Assembly (NCBI RefSeq): GCF_043235035.1
Contig: NZ_JAZAQF010000028.1
Span: forward strand, 1-64,000
Origin: CACIAM-69d sp001698445
Lineage (GTDB): Bacteria; Cyanobacteriota; Cyanobacteriia; CACIAM-69d
Direction of reading: 5' to 3'
DNA: 64,000 nt
The translations under genes were made by a program, and so were the position numbers. Below, in pieces: positions 16,937 to 25,541 of this stretch; the stretch's first letter is position 1, and each line of letters begins with the position of its first letter. Below the pieces are notes generated by a model. The model ran no database searches and was not told the origin of the DNA. It saw only the letters and a list, made by a program, of their open reading frames with translations.

Positions 16937-17353
16937 CTAACTGAAATGTTGCGTGATCGGCGCGTTGAAAACAGGGGCTGATTGGTCGTTGAACACATTG
17001 CCCTGCTGTTTACGCTGATCGATTTTGATGTTGATCGCCGGTAAGCTGCTCACCACCTCGTTCACAGTGGCCGCCACCGCCGGATCGGCCGTTTCTTCCA
17101 CCACGATCGCCTCCAACAACGTCAGATCCTCAAACGGATTTTCCAGATTGGCCGCCGGGAGCCGCGCCGCCACTCGATCGCCCAGGGCCGCCACCCGATC
17201 GCGCACCGGAGCCGCCAAAGCGCCCACCGCCGTTCGGATTTGGGGCAAGACTGGCTCTAGAACTTCCTTGGTTAACAGTTCGCTGGTGGTTTCTGCCGAT
17301 TTTTTCAACATCAACACCCCGATCGCCGCTGCGCCCATTGCCAACGGTTCCAT
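16937..17353 (-). CDS. Small helical protein with C-terminal amyloid-like motif; probable effector partner of the STAND protein
   Basis: A 138-residue protein. The N-terminal segment (MEPLAMGAAAIGVLMLKKSA) is hydrophobic and begins an all-helical region (to about residue 105). The C-terminal 23 residues turn to a Gln/Asn/beta-type sequence (QQGNVFNDQSAPVFNAPI...). 'QQGxVxND' is shared with residues 29-36 of the downstream STAND protein. This order (helical Bell-like domain plus C-terminal motif, next to an NLR with the same motif at its N-terminus) matches the bacterial amyloid-signalling architecture described by Dyrka, Saupe and colleagues. Start: ATG at 17353 with GGGAGG 8 nt upstream, better than the GTG one codon before. 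I infer membrane-directed toxicity when activated; not shown by sequence. Confidence 0.65.
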   Translation of the reverse strand: MEPLAMGAAAIGVLMLKKSAETTSELLTKEVLEPVLPQIRTAVGALAAPVRDRVAALGDRVAARLPAANLENPFEDLTLLEAIVVEETADPAVAATVNEVVSSLPAINIKIDQRKQQGNVFNDQSAPVFNAPITQHFS

Positions 17354-17501
17354 CACTTAACCTCCCGTGGGGTTGGTCTAATCTGTCTCTGTTTTACAAC
17401 GTCGATTCAGATCAGCGGCAGGGATTACGCAGGGGTTGTTGGGGGTTTTGGGCCGGGCGATCGCGCAAAATCATCGATCGCTCAGCAAAATCAAGCCATT
17501 G

Positions 17502-19328
17502 CTAAACATCTGCCCCCATCATTTGCAATCGATAAAGGCTGGCATAAAGACCATCCAAAGCCATTAATTGATCGTGGGTTCCAGACTCTGCCAAACGACC
17601 CCGTTTGAGGGCAAAGATGCGATCGACATTGCGAATGGTCGAGAGCCGGTGCGCAATAATAATCGCCGTGCGATCGCGCATCATCCGATCGACCGCTGCT
17701 TGAATAACCGCTTCCGTTGCCACATCCAAACTGGACGTAGCTTCATCCAAAATCAGCACTTTGGGTTCCCGAATGGCCACCCGCGCAAAGGCCAAAAGCT
17801 GCTTTTGTCCGCCCGATAAATTAGTGCCGCGTTCACGCAATTCCGAATCATATCCTTGGGGTAATTGCCGGATAAATTCATCAATGCTGACTCGTTCGGC
17901 GGCGGCTTGCACCTCGGTCAGGCTGTAATTTTCCCCGAGGGTAATGTTGCTTTTTACGTCGCCGGAAAAGAGAAATCCATCTTGCAAAATAATTCCTAAT
18001 TCTCGGCGCAAATCGGCCTGGGCCATGTCGCGAATGTCCACGCCATCCAGCAAAATTCGCCCTTCGGTGACTTCATACAAACGGCTGAGTAGCCGGATGA
18101 TTGAAGATTTGCCCGCGCCTGTGGGCCCCACGAAGGCCACTTTTTCGCCGGGATGGATGGTGAAGTCTAGGTCATGGAGCACGATTTCATCGGATTTGTA
18201 GCCAAAGGAAACATGCTCAAAGCGAATTTCACCACGGGTTTTCAGGCTGGCAAATTGGGCGCGATCGACCTTGGGTGGGTCTTGGATTTCGATCGGCTCC
18301 GAGAAGATTCCGTTAATTCGTTCAATGGCGGTGAATCCCGCTTGAATGGCGGTGAACTTTTCGGCAAATTCTCGCAAGGGATCAAACATCCGTTGGGCAA
18401 AGAGAATAAAAGCTGCCAAGGTTCCAAACTCGATCGTTTTGCCTGCCACCAATGCGCCGCCATACCAAAGCACCCCGGCGATCGCGACGAGGGAAATCCA
18501 CTCCAGGGTGGCTGAAACGGCCGAGTCAAAAAAGATGGTGCGATCGACTTCGTGAATATAGTCTTGGTTGGTTTTCCGAAACTGTTTGGCGTTGTAGCGT
18601 TCTCGACGGAACAATTGCACCACATTCACGCCCACCAGATTCTCTTGCAGCATCGAATTCAAATCCGATAACCGCTCGCGGGCCCGATAGTTGGCTTTCC
18701 GAAATTCCCCTTGAAAATAAACAATGGCCCCCGCGATCGGGATCAACATCAGCAACAGCAATAACGCCAATTGCCATTGCAGGGTCAACATGGTGGCCAC
18801 CAACACCACGATCGACAACAGATCGCTCACAATCCCGATCGCGCCCGTGGAAAAAACCTCACCTAAGGCATCCACGTCGCTGGTTAGGCGGGTAATCAAC
18901 CGACCCACAGGCGTGCGATCGAAAAAGCGCATGGCCAGCGCGGTCACATGATCGAACAAATCATTGCGAATATCCGCCGTGATCCGTTGGCCCACTTCCT
19001 GCACCAAGTAGCCCTGAAGTCCTTGGAGCGCCAGCCGCACCGCCACCGTCACCAATACCAACAGCCCCACGGTGTTCAGACCCGATCGCAGGGGCATCGC
19101 TTCCAGAAAATCCCAGGCGCTGGCCTCGCCCCGAATCAGCGAGATGGCTTGACCCACCAAAATTGGCTGCAACGCATTGCCCAAGGACAAGGGCAGCAAC
19201 AAAATCAGCGACACAACCAGCAGCTTGCCGCTGCGACGGGCGTAGGGCACCAGTCGCAAAAAAAGCCGCCAGTCAGTTTCAGAGCGGCGATCGGACGGGG
19301 TTTGCGCAGCAGCAAGATTCGCAGTCAT
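17502..19328 (-). CDS. ABC transporter, fused permease and ATPase (MsbA/MdlB-like exporter)
   Basis: A half-size exporter of about 608 residues. The N-terminal part has six membrane helices (for example LLVVSLILLLPLSLGNALQP, TVGLLVLVTVAVRLALQGLQ, LLLLLMLIPIAGAIVYF). The C-terminal nucleotide-binding domain has Walker A GPTGAGKSS, the signature LSGGQKQ, Walker B 'VLILDEATSSLD' and the H-loop 'IIIAHRLSTI'. It functions as a dimer that exports lipids, drugs or peptides; the substrate is not predictable. I chose the ATG at 19328 (MTANLAAAQTP); the frame is open to 19391. It stands alone with no partner gene adjacent, so a homodimer is likely. Confidence 0.9.
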   Translation of the reverse strand: MTANLAAAQTPSDRRSETDWRLFLRLVPYARRSGKLLVVSLILLLPLSLGNALQPILVGQAISLIRGEASAWDFLEAMPLRSGLNTVGLLVLVTVAVRLALQGLQGYLVQEVGQRITADIRNDLFDHVTALAMRFFDRTPVGRLITRLTSDVDALGEVFSTGAIGIVSDLLSIVVLVATMLTLQWQLALLLLLMLIPIAGAIVYFQGEFRKANYRARERLSDLNSMLQENLVGVNVVQLFRRERYNAKQFRKTNQDYIHEVDRTIFFDSAVSATLEWISLVAIAGVLWYGGALVAGKTIEFGTLAAFILFAQRMFDPLREFAEKFTAIQAGFTAIERINGIFSEPIEIQDPPKVDRAQFASLKTRGEIRFEHVSFGYKSDEIVLHDLDFTIHPGEKVAFVGPTGAGKSSIIRLLSRLYEVTEGRILLDGVDIRDMAQADLRRELGIILQDGFLFSGDVKSNITLGENYSLTEVQAAAERVSIDEFIRQLPQGYDSELRERGTNLSGGQKQLLAFARVAIREPKVLILDEATSSLDVATEAVIQAAVDRMMRDRTAIIIAHRLSTIRNVDRIFALKRGRLAESGTHDQLMALDGLYASLYRLQMMGADV

Positions 19329-19880
19329 AGCCAACCGGTAGAGACACAAATCAAGCCGCCCTGACGGATTGGCGGCCGGGCCTCTCTGCAAAGGCGGGCA
19401 GACAATTGATCGGGGTGGCTTGACAGCAATTTCAGTACAGAGTCTCCTCCATTATCGCCTATGAATTCACCTCCATGACTCGATCGACCGGTGGCAGCTC
19501 AGCGGCTCCAATCGCCCAGCGGATCTCTGTATCGCCCTGTCTTGATTGATACGCGATCGGGATCTGTAATCCATCACGATCAACCATGGCCAGATATCTG
19601 CCAAGGATGCGCAAGCAGCAAGCACAGTGGAATTTGATGAAGGAAAAAGTCAGAAATAATCAGAAAAATTGACCGATCTGAAATTAGAACGCGAACCAAG
19701 AATTAAGGAATTTGAGGGTAAAAATTAGCAGAATTTGGGATGACATCTGAATTCGCCATAGGTTATGAATCTGAAGATTTCTGTTTTGGGTGCTCGTGCG
19801 TTGACTGCGAATTCTACCTGCCAGCTAGCCCTACAGAATAGCTATCCGCTAGCTCCACAGGAAATGCCTCGGAATTTCTG
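19329..19880. other. 552-bp divergent spacer before the porin pair
   Basis: Between the ABC exporter and the first porin. AT-rich in 19610-19790. A TTGACT at 19801 is followed by CTACAGAAT at 19831, but the spacing is poor for a promoter. Short repeats of GCTAG occur at 19824, 19847 and nearby. No gene seen. Confidence 0.5.
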
Positions 19881-21509
19881 ATGATCCATCCCTTTGCTCC
19901 ACGACTCGCTCATTATTCACTGCTGCCTTTTTTAGCCCTGATTTTGGGAATACCCACGGGGGCGATCGCCTCGGAAATTCCCTTGCTGACCTTGGACGAT
20001 CGCCCCACGGTGGCCACTGAAGCCGACCTGCTGGGCACGGATCCCTTCGGCACTGATGACCTGGCCCAAGTCACCGCCGTTTCGCAACTCTCGGATGTGC
20101 AACCCACCGATTGGGCGTTTCAGGCACTGCAATCCTTGGTGGAGCGATATGGCTGCATTGCTGGCTATCCCGATGGCACGTTCAAGGGCAACCGGCCCCT
20201 CAGTCGCTATGAGTTCGCCGCCGGATTGAATGCCTGCCTCGATCGGATCAATGAGCTAATCAAGTCCGCCACCGATCCGCTCGCTGCCAAGGACGATTTG
20301 CGGAAATTGCAAAAACTGCAAGAGGAATTTGCAGCGGAGTTGGCAGCCCTGCGCGGTCGGGTTGATTCATTGGAAGCCCGCGCTTCGGAACTGGAAGCCA
20401 ACCAGTTTTCGACCACTACCAAGCTGCGAGGCGAAGTGATTTTTGCCTTGGCCGATGTGTTTGGGGATGAAAAGGCCGGCGACGGTGACTTGGATTACAG
20501 CACCACGTTCTCCTACCGAGCACGGCTGAACTTCAACGCCAGCTTTACCGGTAAAGACGAGCTGCGGGTGCGGTTGCAAAGCAACAATCTGATCCCGATC
20601 GATGGGGCCGTGACGGGAACCAGCATGACCCGCCTGTCTTTTGATGGCAACAGCAACAATCGGTTCCGATTGGACGATCTGCACTATCGCTTCCCACTGA
20701 GCAACAAAACCCACATGTGGCTGATTGCCAGCGGTCAAGGAACTGACGGCATTGCCGATCCGTTGAATTCGTTTCTGCGCAGTGACAGTTCCGGTTCCCT
20801 GTCGCGGTTTGGTCGTTTTAGTTCGATCTACCGCAGTGTGCGGGGCCCCGGGTTTGCGATCGAACATGACTTTAGCGATCAATGGTCGGCGGATCTGGCC
20901 TACCGTGCGCCCCAGGGCAGCAACCCGGATGATGAAGCGGGCCTGTTCAACGGCAGTTACGGCATTTTGGGCCAAATCATGTATCAGCCCAGCAAAAACG
21001 CTGGCATTGGCTTCACCTTCGCCCATACCTACTTTGACGAAGCGGACGTGAACATCACGGACGGCGTGGGCAGTGCCTTTGCCCAACGGCCCTTTAATCG
21101 GGTTGATACGTTGGCCAACTCCTATGGGTTGATCGGTTCGGTGCAGTTTAGTCCGCGTTTCAACCTGTCTGGCTGGGTGGGCCACACCGATGCCAAAGCC
21201 AAATCCGGCGATGACCGGGGAGCCAATGCCGACGTTTGGAATTGGGCCGTCACGATGGCTTTTCCGGATCTATTCAAGGAAGGCAACCTGGGCGGGATTA
21301 TTTTCGGGATGCCGCCGAAGACCACCCAAAACGATGTGGACAGCCGCGAAGATCGTGACACTTCGTTCCACCTGGAGGCGCTCTATCGTCACCAACTCAC
21401 GGACAACATTGCCATTACGCCCGGTGTGATTGCGATTTTCAATCCGGAGCATAACAACGATAACGATACCCAGGTGGTGGGCGTGGTGCGCACGACGTTC
21501 TCCTTCTAG
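19881..21509 (+). CDS. SLH-domain OprB-type outer-membrane porin (copy 1)
   Basis: A cyanobacterial outer-membrane porin of the SomA/iron-uptake-porin type, 542 residues. A signal peptide (about 1-31, cleavage near AIA-SEI) is followed by one SLH domain (about 72-135, 'VQPTDWAFQALQSLVERYGCIAGYPDG...RYEFAAGLNACLDRI') that anchors to peptidoglycan-linked polymer. Next comes a short coiled coil (about 145-175) and a C-terminal beta-barrel ending in aromatic phenylalanine (VVGVVRTTFSF), the usual signal for outer-membrane insertion. It is the first of two tandem copies spaced 2001 bp apart. A terminator-like hairpin lies at 21614. Confidence 0.9.
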   Translation: MIHPFAPRLAHYSLLPFLALILGIPTGAIASEIPLLTLDDRPTVATEADLLGTDPFGTDDLAQVTAVSQLSDVQPTDWAFQALQSLVERYGCIAGYPDGTFKGNRPLSRYEFAAGLNACLDRINELIKSATDPLAAKDDLRKLQKLQEEFAAELAALRGRVDSLEARASELEANQFSTTTKLRGEVIFALADVFGDEKAGDGDLDYSTTFSYRARLNFNASFTGKDELRVRLQSNNLIPIDGAVTGTSMTRLSFDGNSNNRFRLDDLHYRFPLSNKTHMWLIASGQGTDGIADPLNSFLRSDSSGSLSRFGRFSSIYRSVRGPGFAIEHDFSDQWSADLAYRAPQGSNPDDEAGLFNGSYGILGQIMYQPSKNAGIGFTFAHTYFDEADVNITDGVGSAFAQRPFNRVDTLANSYGLIGSVQFSPRFNLSGWVGHTDAKAKSGDDRGANADVWNWAVTMAFPDLFKEGNLGGIIFGMPPKTTQNDVDSREDRDTSFHLEALYRHQLTDNIAITPGVIAIFNPEHNNDNDTQVVGVVRTTFSF

Positions 21510-21881
21510 GGCGATCGGGCAGTTGACCCCCAGCTCAATTCCAGAGCAGTTGATTTGCGCTCTCGGGGCGATCGCCCCACCGGTTATTTCTCACACCAAA
21601 TACCCAACCTCTGATCCCCAGCGTCAAGTTGGGGATTTTTTGTCAGTCAAAGCCTACGGTCTTTCCTGAACGACCAGCCTATGATGCTCCTGCAAACCGT
21701 TGCAGTCGAGACATGAACCCCAAAATCGCCATTCAGCTTAAAAGCCGGATCCGGCCCCTTGGGGGTAGCAGAGGTGAATCATTGGCGGGGAGACAGCACG
21801 CTTTGGGTAACTATTCACTATGGCTCGCAGATGGTTGCTCATCTCCCTCCGGCAAATTGGGAATTACTTAAGGACTGACCC
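21510..21881. other. 372-bp spacer between tandem porins
   Basis: Contains the intrinsic terminator at 21614-21641 followed by about 240 bp that presumably carry the promoter of copy 2. No gene or clear promoter hexamers seen. Confidence 0.5.
21614..21641 (+). terminator. Intrinsic terminator after porin copy 1
   Basis: ATCCCCA (21614-21620) and TGGGGAT (21630-21636) form a 7-bp stem with a 9-nt loop, followed by a run of T to 21641. It suggests the two porins are transcribed separately. Confidence 0.75.
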
Positions 21882-23510
21882 ATGACCCATCGTTTTCTGC
21901 CACTACTCTCTAGCTCCGCTCTGTTGCCCCTTCTGACTTTGATTCTGGGAATACCCACGGGGGCGATCGCCTCGGAAATTCCCCTGCTGACCTTGGACGA
22001 TCGCCCCACGGTGGCCACTGAAGCCGACCTGCTGGGCACGGATCCCTTCGGCACTGATGACCTGGCCCAGGTCACTGCCGTTTCGCAACTCTCGGATGTG
22101 CAACCCACCGATTGGGCGTTTCAGGCACTGCAATCCTTGGTGGAGCGATATGGCTGCATTGCTGGTTATCCCGATGGCACGTTCAAGGGCAACCGGCCCC
22201 TCAGTCGCTATGAATTCGCCGCCGGGTTGAATGCCTGCCTCGATCGGATCAATGAGCTAATCAAGTCCGCCACCGATCCGCTCGCTGCCAAGGAAGACCT
22301 GCGGAAATTGCAAAAACTGCAAGAGGAATTCGCAACGGAGTTGGCCGGTCTGCGGGGGCGGGTCGATGCCCTGGAAGCCCGCACGGCAGAGCTGGAGGCT
22401 AACCGCTTTTCGCCGGCCACCAAGCTCCAGTCCGAAGCCATGTTTGCCCTGGCCGATGTGTGGGGCGACGAAAAAGCGGGCGGCGGCGATTTGGACTACA
22501 ACGCCACCTTTGCCTATTGGGTGCGGCTGAATTTCAACACCAGCTTTACCGGTAAAGACGAGTTGCGGGTGCGGCTACAAAGCAACAACATCCTCCCGAT
22601 CGACGGCGATTTGACGGGAACCAGCATGACCCGCTTGGGGTTTGACGGCAACAGCGGCGGCCAGCTTCGGTTGGGGGATTTGTACTACCGCTTTCCCTTG
22701 GGCGATCAAACGCGGGCCTGGTTAATTGCCAATGGCCACGGCACGGATGGGATCACGGATCCCCTGAACGTATACCTGCGTAGCGACAGTTCCGGGGCCC
22801 TGTCCCGGTTTGGGCGCTATAGCTCGATCTATCGCGGGTTGCGCGGCCCCGGTGTGGGAATTCAGCATCGTTTTAATCAACATTGGTCGGCCGATGTGGC
22901 CTACCGTGCGCCTCGGGCCAGCAGCCCGGATGATGAGGCGGGGCTGTTCAATGGCAGCTATGGCATTTTGGGGCAATTGCTCTATCAGCCCACCCCCAGC
23001 ACCAGCATTGGTTTCACCTTCACCCACACCTATTTCGATGAAGCGGATGTGAACATTACGGACAACATCGGCAGCGCCTTTGCCCAGCGGCCGTTCGATC
23101 TCGTCGATACTGCTGCCAATTCCTACGGGCTGATCGGCGCGGTGCAATTTAGTCCCCGTTTCAATTTGTCCGGTTGGGTAGCTTACACGGATGCTGAAGC
23201 CAAATCGGGGGGCGATCGGGGGGCCAATGCAGATATCTGGACTTGGGCCGTTACGATGGCTTTCCCGGACTTGTTTAAGGAGGGCAATGTGGGCGGTCTG
23301 GTGGTGGGGATGCCGCCGAAAGCCACGCGCAACGACTTGGCCAGCCGCGAGGATCGGGACACATCGTTGCATGTGGAAGCCCTCTATCGCCACCGACTGA
23401 CGGACAACATCGCCATCACGCCGGGCGTGATCGTGATTGTGAACCCGGAACATGATGAGGACAACGGCACGCAGGTGGTGGGAGTGGTGCGCACTACCTT
23501 TGCGTTTTAA
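21882..23510 (+). CDS. SLH-domain OprB-type outer-membrane porin (copy 2)
   Basis: Same architecture and exactly the same length (542 residues) as copy 1: signal peptide, SLH domain, coiled coil, barrel, final phenylalanine (VVGVVRTTFAF). From about residue 22 to residue 155 the two proteins are nearly identical, and the DNA there differs only at scattered bases. The signal-peptide start and the barrel differ much more (for example 'KTHMWLIASGQG' versus 'QTRAWLIANGHG'). This pattern suggests a tandem duplication followed by gene conversion of the SLH part. The two barrels may have different pore properties (inference). The stop codon lies in the first unit of a heptamer repeat at 23504. Confidence 0.9.
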   Translation: MTHRFLPLLSSSALLPLLTLILGIPTGAIASEIPLLTLDDRPTVATEADLLGTDPFGTDDLAQVTAVSQLSDVQPTDWAFQALQSLVERYGCIAGYPDGTFKGNRPLSRYEFAAGLNACLDRINELIKSATDPLAAKEDLRKLQKLQEEFATELAGLRGRVDALEARTAELEANRFSPATKLQSEAMFALADVWGDEKAGGGDLDYNATFAYWVRLNFNTSFTGKDELRVRLQSNNILPIDGDLTGTSMTRLGFDGNSGGQLRLGDLYYRFPLGDQTRAWLIANGHGTDGITDPLNVYLRSDSSGALSRFGRYSSIYRGLRGPGVGIQHRFNQHWSADVAYRAPRASSPDDEAGLFNGSYGILGQLLYQPTPSTSIGFTFTHTYFDEADVNITDNIGSAFAQRPFDLVDTAANSYGLIGAVQFSPRFNLSGWVAYTDAEAKSGGDRGANADIWTWAVTMAFPDLFKEGNVGGLVVGMPPKATRNDLASREDRDTSLHVEALYRHRLTDNIAITPGVIVIVNPEHDEDNGTQVVGVVRTTFAF

Positions 23511-23545
23511 GTTCTAAGTTCTGCGTTCTAAGTTCTGCGTTCTGA
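23504..23545. repeat. Heptanucleotide tandem repeat (STRR-like)
   Basis: Consecutive 7-mers GTTTTAA, GTTCTAA, GTTCTGC, GTTCTAA, GTTCTGC, GTTCTGA. The first includes the porin stop codon. Heptamer STRRs are a known feature of cyanobacterial genomes. Confidence 0.85.
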
Positions 23546-23736
23546 GGTTTTTTCTAAGGACTTTGCCGGTGTTGGAAGCCGATCGCCTGGTTCAGTTTTG
23601 GGCTAAGGCGATCGGTTGTTTTGGGGGGGCTGACTGGGCGATCGGGGCGATCGGGGCGGAATCGAGCGGCTGACAGGTGCTTAAATGCAGAAATTGCATG
23701 AAATTTATGCTTAAAACGGATTCTGTAAAGTTTTTT

Positions 23737-23778
23737 GTAACTTGGATTACAAAAGCCCTAAGGCGCGATCGCTAGCAT
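23737..23778 (+). promoter_or_regulatory. NtcA-activated promoter of the nirA operon
   Basis: GTA-N8-TAC (GTAACTTGGATTAC, 23737-23750) is a perfect NtcA consensus. TAGCAT at 23773-23778 fits the TAN3T -10 form, with 22 nt between the box and the -10, the classical spacing of NtcA-activated promoters. The predicted start of transcription is near 23785, about 100 nt before the nirA ATG. Confidence 0.9.
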
Positions 23779-23805
23779 TTGCCCATTCTCAGCTCTAGCA
23801 ACTAC

Positions 23806-23854
23806 AACTTCTGACCGAATACTCCCTGGCTTCGGCCAGCGGTCAGAAGTTTTT
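23806..23854 (+). promoter_or_regulatory. Hairpin plus U-run in the nirA leader (candidate attenuator)
   Basis: AACTTCTGACCG (23806-23817) pairs with CGGTCAGAAGTT (23840-23851), 12 bp without mismatch. An inner stem CTGGC-TTCG-GCCAG (23826-23839) carries a UUCG tetraloop, and TTTTT ends at 23854. It looks like an intrinsic terminator but sits between the NtcA promoter and the nirA start codon, so it could act as a conditional terminator, a translation-control structure or an RNA-stability element. Confidence 0.7.
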
Positions 23855-23886
23855 ACCCACCGGCATTGACCCCCTCGCTGGTAACT

Positions 23887-25443
23887 ATGGCTCAAGCGAT
23901 CGCCCCGGCAAGTTCTAAACTCACCAAGTTTGAGAAATTCAAAGCCGAAAAAGACGGACTGCAAGTTAAACACGAACTCGCCACCTTTGCCCGCTTGGGC
24001 TGGGAAAACCTCCCCGAAGACGACTTGAATCACCGTCTGAAGTGGCTAGGGGTGTTCTTTCGTCCGGTCACTCCCGGAAAGTTCATGTTGCGGATGCGGT
24101 TGCCCCACGGCATTTGCACCAGTGGCCAACTGCGCGTCCTTGCCAGCATCGTTGAGCGCTACGGCGACGATGGCAGCGCCGACATCACCACTCGCCAAAA
24201 CCTGCAACTACGCGGGATTCGGTTGGATGACATTCCTGAAATTTTCCAGCAGCTCGATCGCGCCGGCCTCACCAGCATCCAATCGGGCATGGACAACGTG
24301 CGCAACATCACCGGTTCCCCCGTGGCCGGCATTGATGCCGACGAGTTGATCGATACCCGGGGGCTGGTGCGCAAAGTGCAGGACATGATCACCAACAACG
24401 GTGATGGCAACCCCAGCTTCACCAACCTGCCCCGCAAATTCAACATTGCGATCGACGGCAGCCGCGACAACTCGGTTCACGCCGAAATTAACGACATCGC
24501 CTTCATCCCCGCCTACAAAGACGACAAACTCGGGTTCAACGTTGTGGTGGGCGGGTTCTTTTCCGCCAGCCGCGTGGCCCCCGCCATTCCCCTCAATGCC
24601 TGGGTGGATCCGCGCGATGTGGTGTCCCTCTGTGAAGCAATCCTGGTGGTCTATCGGGATCACGGCCCCCGCGCCAACCGCCAAAAATCTCGGTTGATGT
24701 GGCTGATTGACGAGTGGGGAATTGAAAAATTCCGCGCCGCCGTGGAAAAGCAACTGGGATTTCCCTTGATTGCTGCCGCCGAGCAGGATGAGTATTGCTG
24801 GGACAAACGCGACCACATCGGCATCCACGCCCAAAAGCAAGTTGGCCTCAACTACGCCGGGTTACACATTCCTGTGGGCCGGCTGAATGCGCGCCAAATG
24901 TTTGATCTGGCGCGGTTGGCGGATATCTACGGCAGCGGCGAACTGCGCTTCACCGTTGAGCAAAACGTGATCATTCCCAACATTCCCGATTCCCGGTTAG
25001 CGGTTTTTACCCAAGAGCCGCTTTTGAAAACCTTCTCGATCGCCCCGGCCCCCCTCGTGCGGGAACTGGTCTCCTGCACGGGGTCGCAGTTTTGCAACTT
25101 TGCGCTGATTGAAACCAAACAGCGTGCCCTGGCCGTGGCCCAAGCCGTCACCGATCGGGTCAAGCTTCCTCGGCCAGTGCGAATTCACTGGACCGGCTGC
25201 CCCAACTCCTGTGGCCAGCCCCAAGTGGCTGACATCGGCTTGATGGGCAGCAAGGCCCGCAAGGACGGCAAAACCGTTGAGGCCGTGGACATTTTCCTCG
25301 GCGGCAAGGTGGGCAAGGAGGCCCACTTGGGCGATCGGGTCATGAAAGGCATTCCCTGCGAAGACCTGAACGATGTGCTGGTGGACTTGCTGGTGGAGCA
25401 TTTCCAAGCCGAGCGCAAACCTCCCGCCCTGGCCGAGGCGTAA
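23887..25443 (+). CDS. nirA: Ferredoxin-nitrite reductase
   Basis: Reduces nitrite to ammonium with six electrons from ferredoxin, using a [4Fe-4S] cluster and sirohaem. About 518 residues from the ATG at 23887 (MAQAIAPASSK); a TTG frame start at 23866 is less likely. Visible features are the siro-haem/ferredoxin repeat pattern 'FMLRMRLPHGICTSGQLRVL' and 'ADITTRQNLQLRGI' in the N-terminal half, and the cluster cysteines in 'CTGSQFCNFALIETK' and 'GCPNSCGQPQ' in the C-terminal half. It is first in the nitrate cluster, behind an NtcA promoter and a leader hairpin. nrtA follows after 98 bp. Confidence 0.96.
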   Translation: MAQAIAPASSKLTKFEKFKAEKDGLQVKHELATFARLGWENLPEDDLNHRLKWLGVFFRPVTPGKFMLRMRLPHGICTSGQLRVLASIVERYGDDGSADITTRQNLQLRGIRLDDIPEIFQQLDRAGLTSIQSGMDNVRNITGSPVAGIDADELIDTRGLVRKVQDMITNNGDGNPSFTNLPRKFNIAIDGSRDNSVHAEINDIAFIPAYKDDKLGFNVVVGGFFSASRVAPAIPLNAWVDPRDVVSLCEAILVVYRDHGPRANRQKSRLMWLIDEWGIEKFRAAVEKQLGFPLIAAAEQDEYCWDKRDHIGIHAQKQVGLNYAGLHIPVGRLNARQMFDLARLADIYGSGELRFTVEQNVIIPNIPDSRLAVFTQEPLLKTFSIAPAPLVRELVSCTGSQFCNFALIETKQRALAVAQAVTDRVKLPRPVRIHWTGCPNSCGQPQVADIGLMGSKARKDGKTVEAVDIFLGGKVGKEAHLGDRVMKGIPCEDLNDVLVDLLVEHFQAERKPPALAEA

Positions 25444-25462
25444 CCCAATCTGGCCCTTAGCT

Positions 25463-25483
25463 CCCAACACCCAACACCCAACA
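25463..25483. repeat. Three tandem heptamers between nirA and nrtA
   Basis: CCCAACA at 25463, 25470 and 25477, directly adjoining. A fourth degenerate unit follows. Confidence 0.85.
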
Positions 25484-25541
25484 CACCACTCGATCCTCCC
25501 CGATCGGTCACTCCCCTTCTTTACCTTCAAACTCAGCAACC

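Noticed and set aside
20367..21185. 272-codon minus-strand frame opposite porin 1
   Set aside because: Shadow frame; the sense frame has signal peptide, SLH and barrel features, and the mirrored frame in porin 2 is broken differently.
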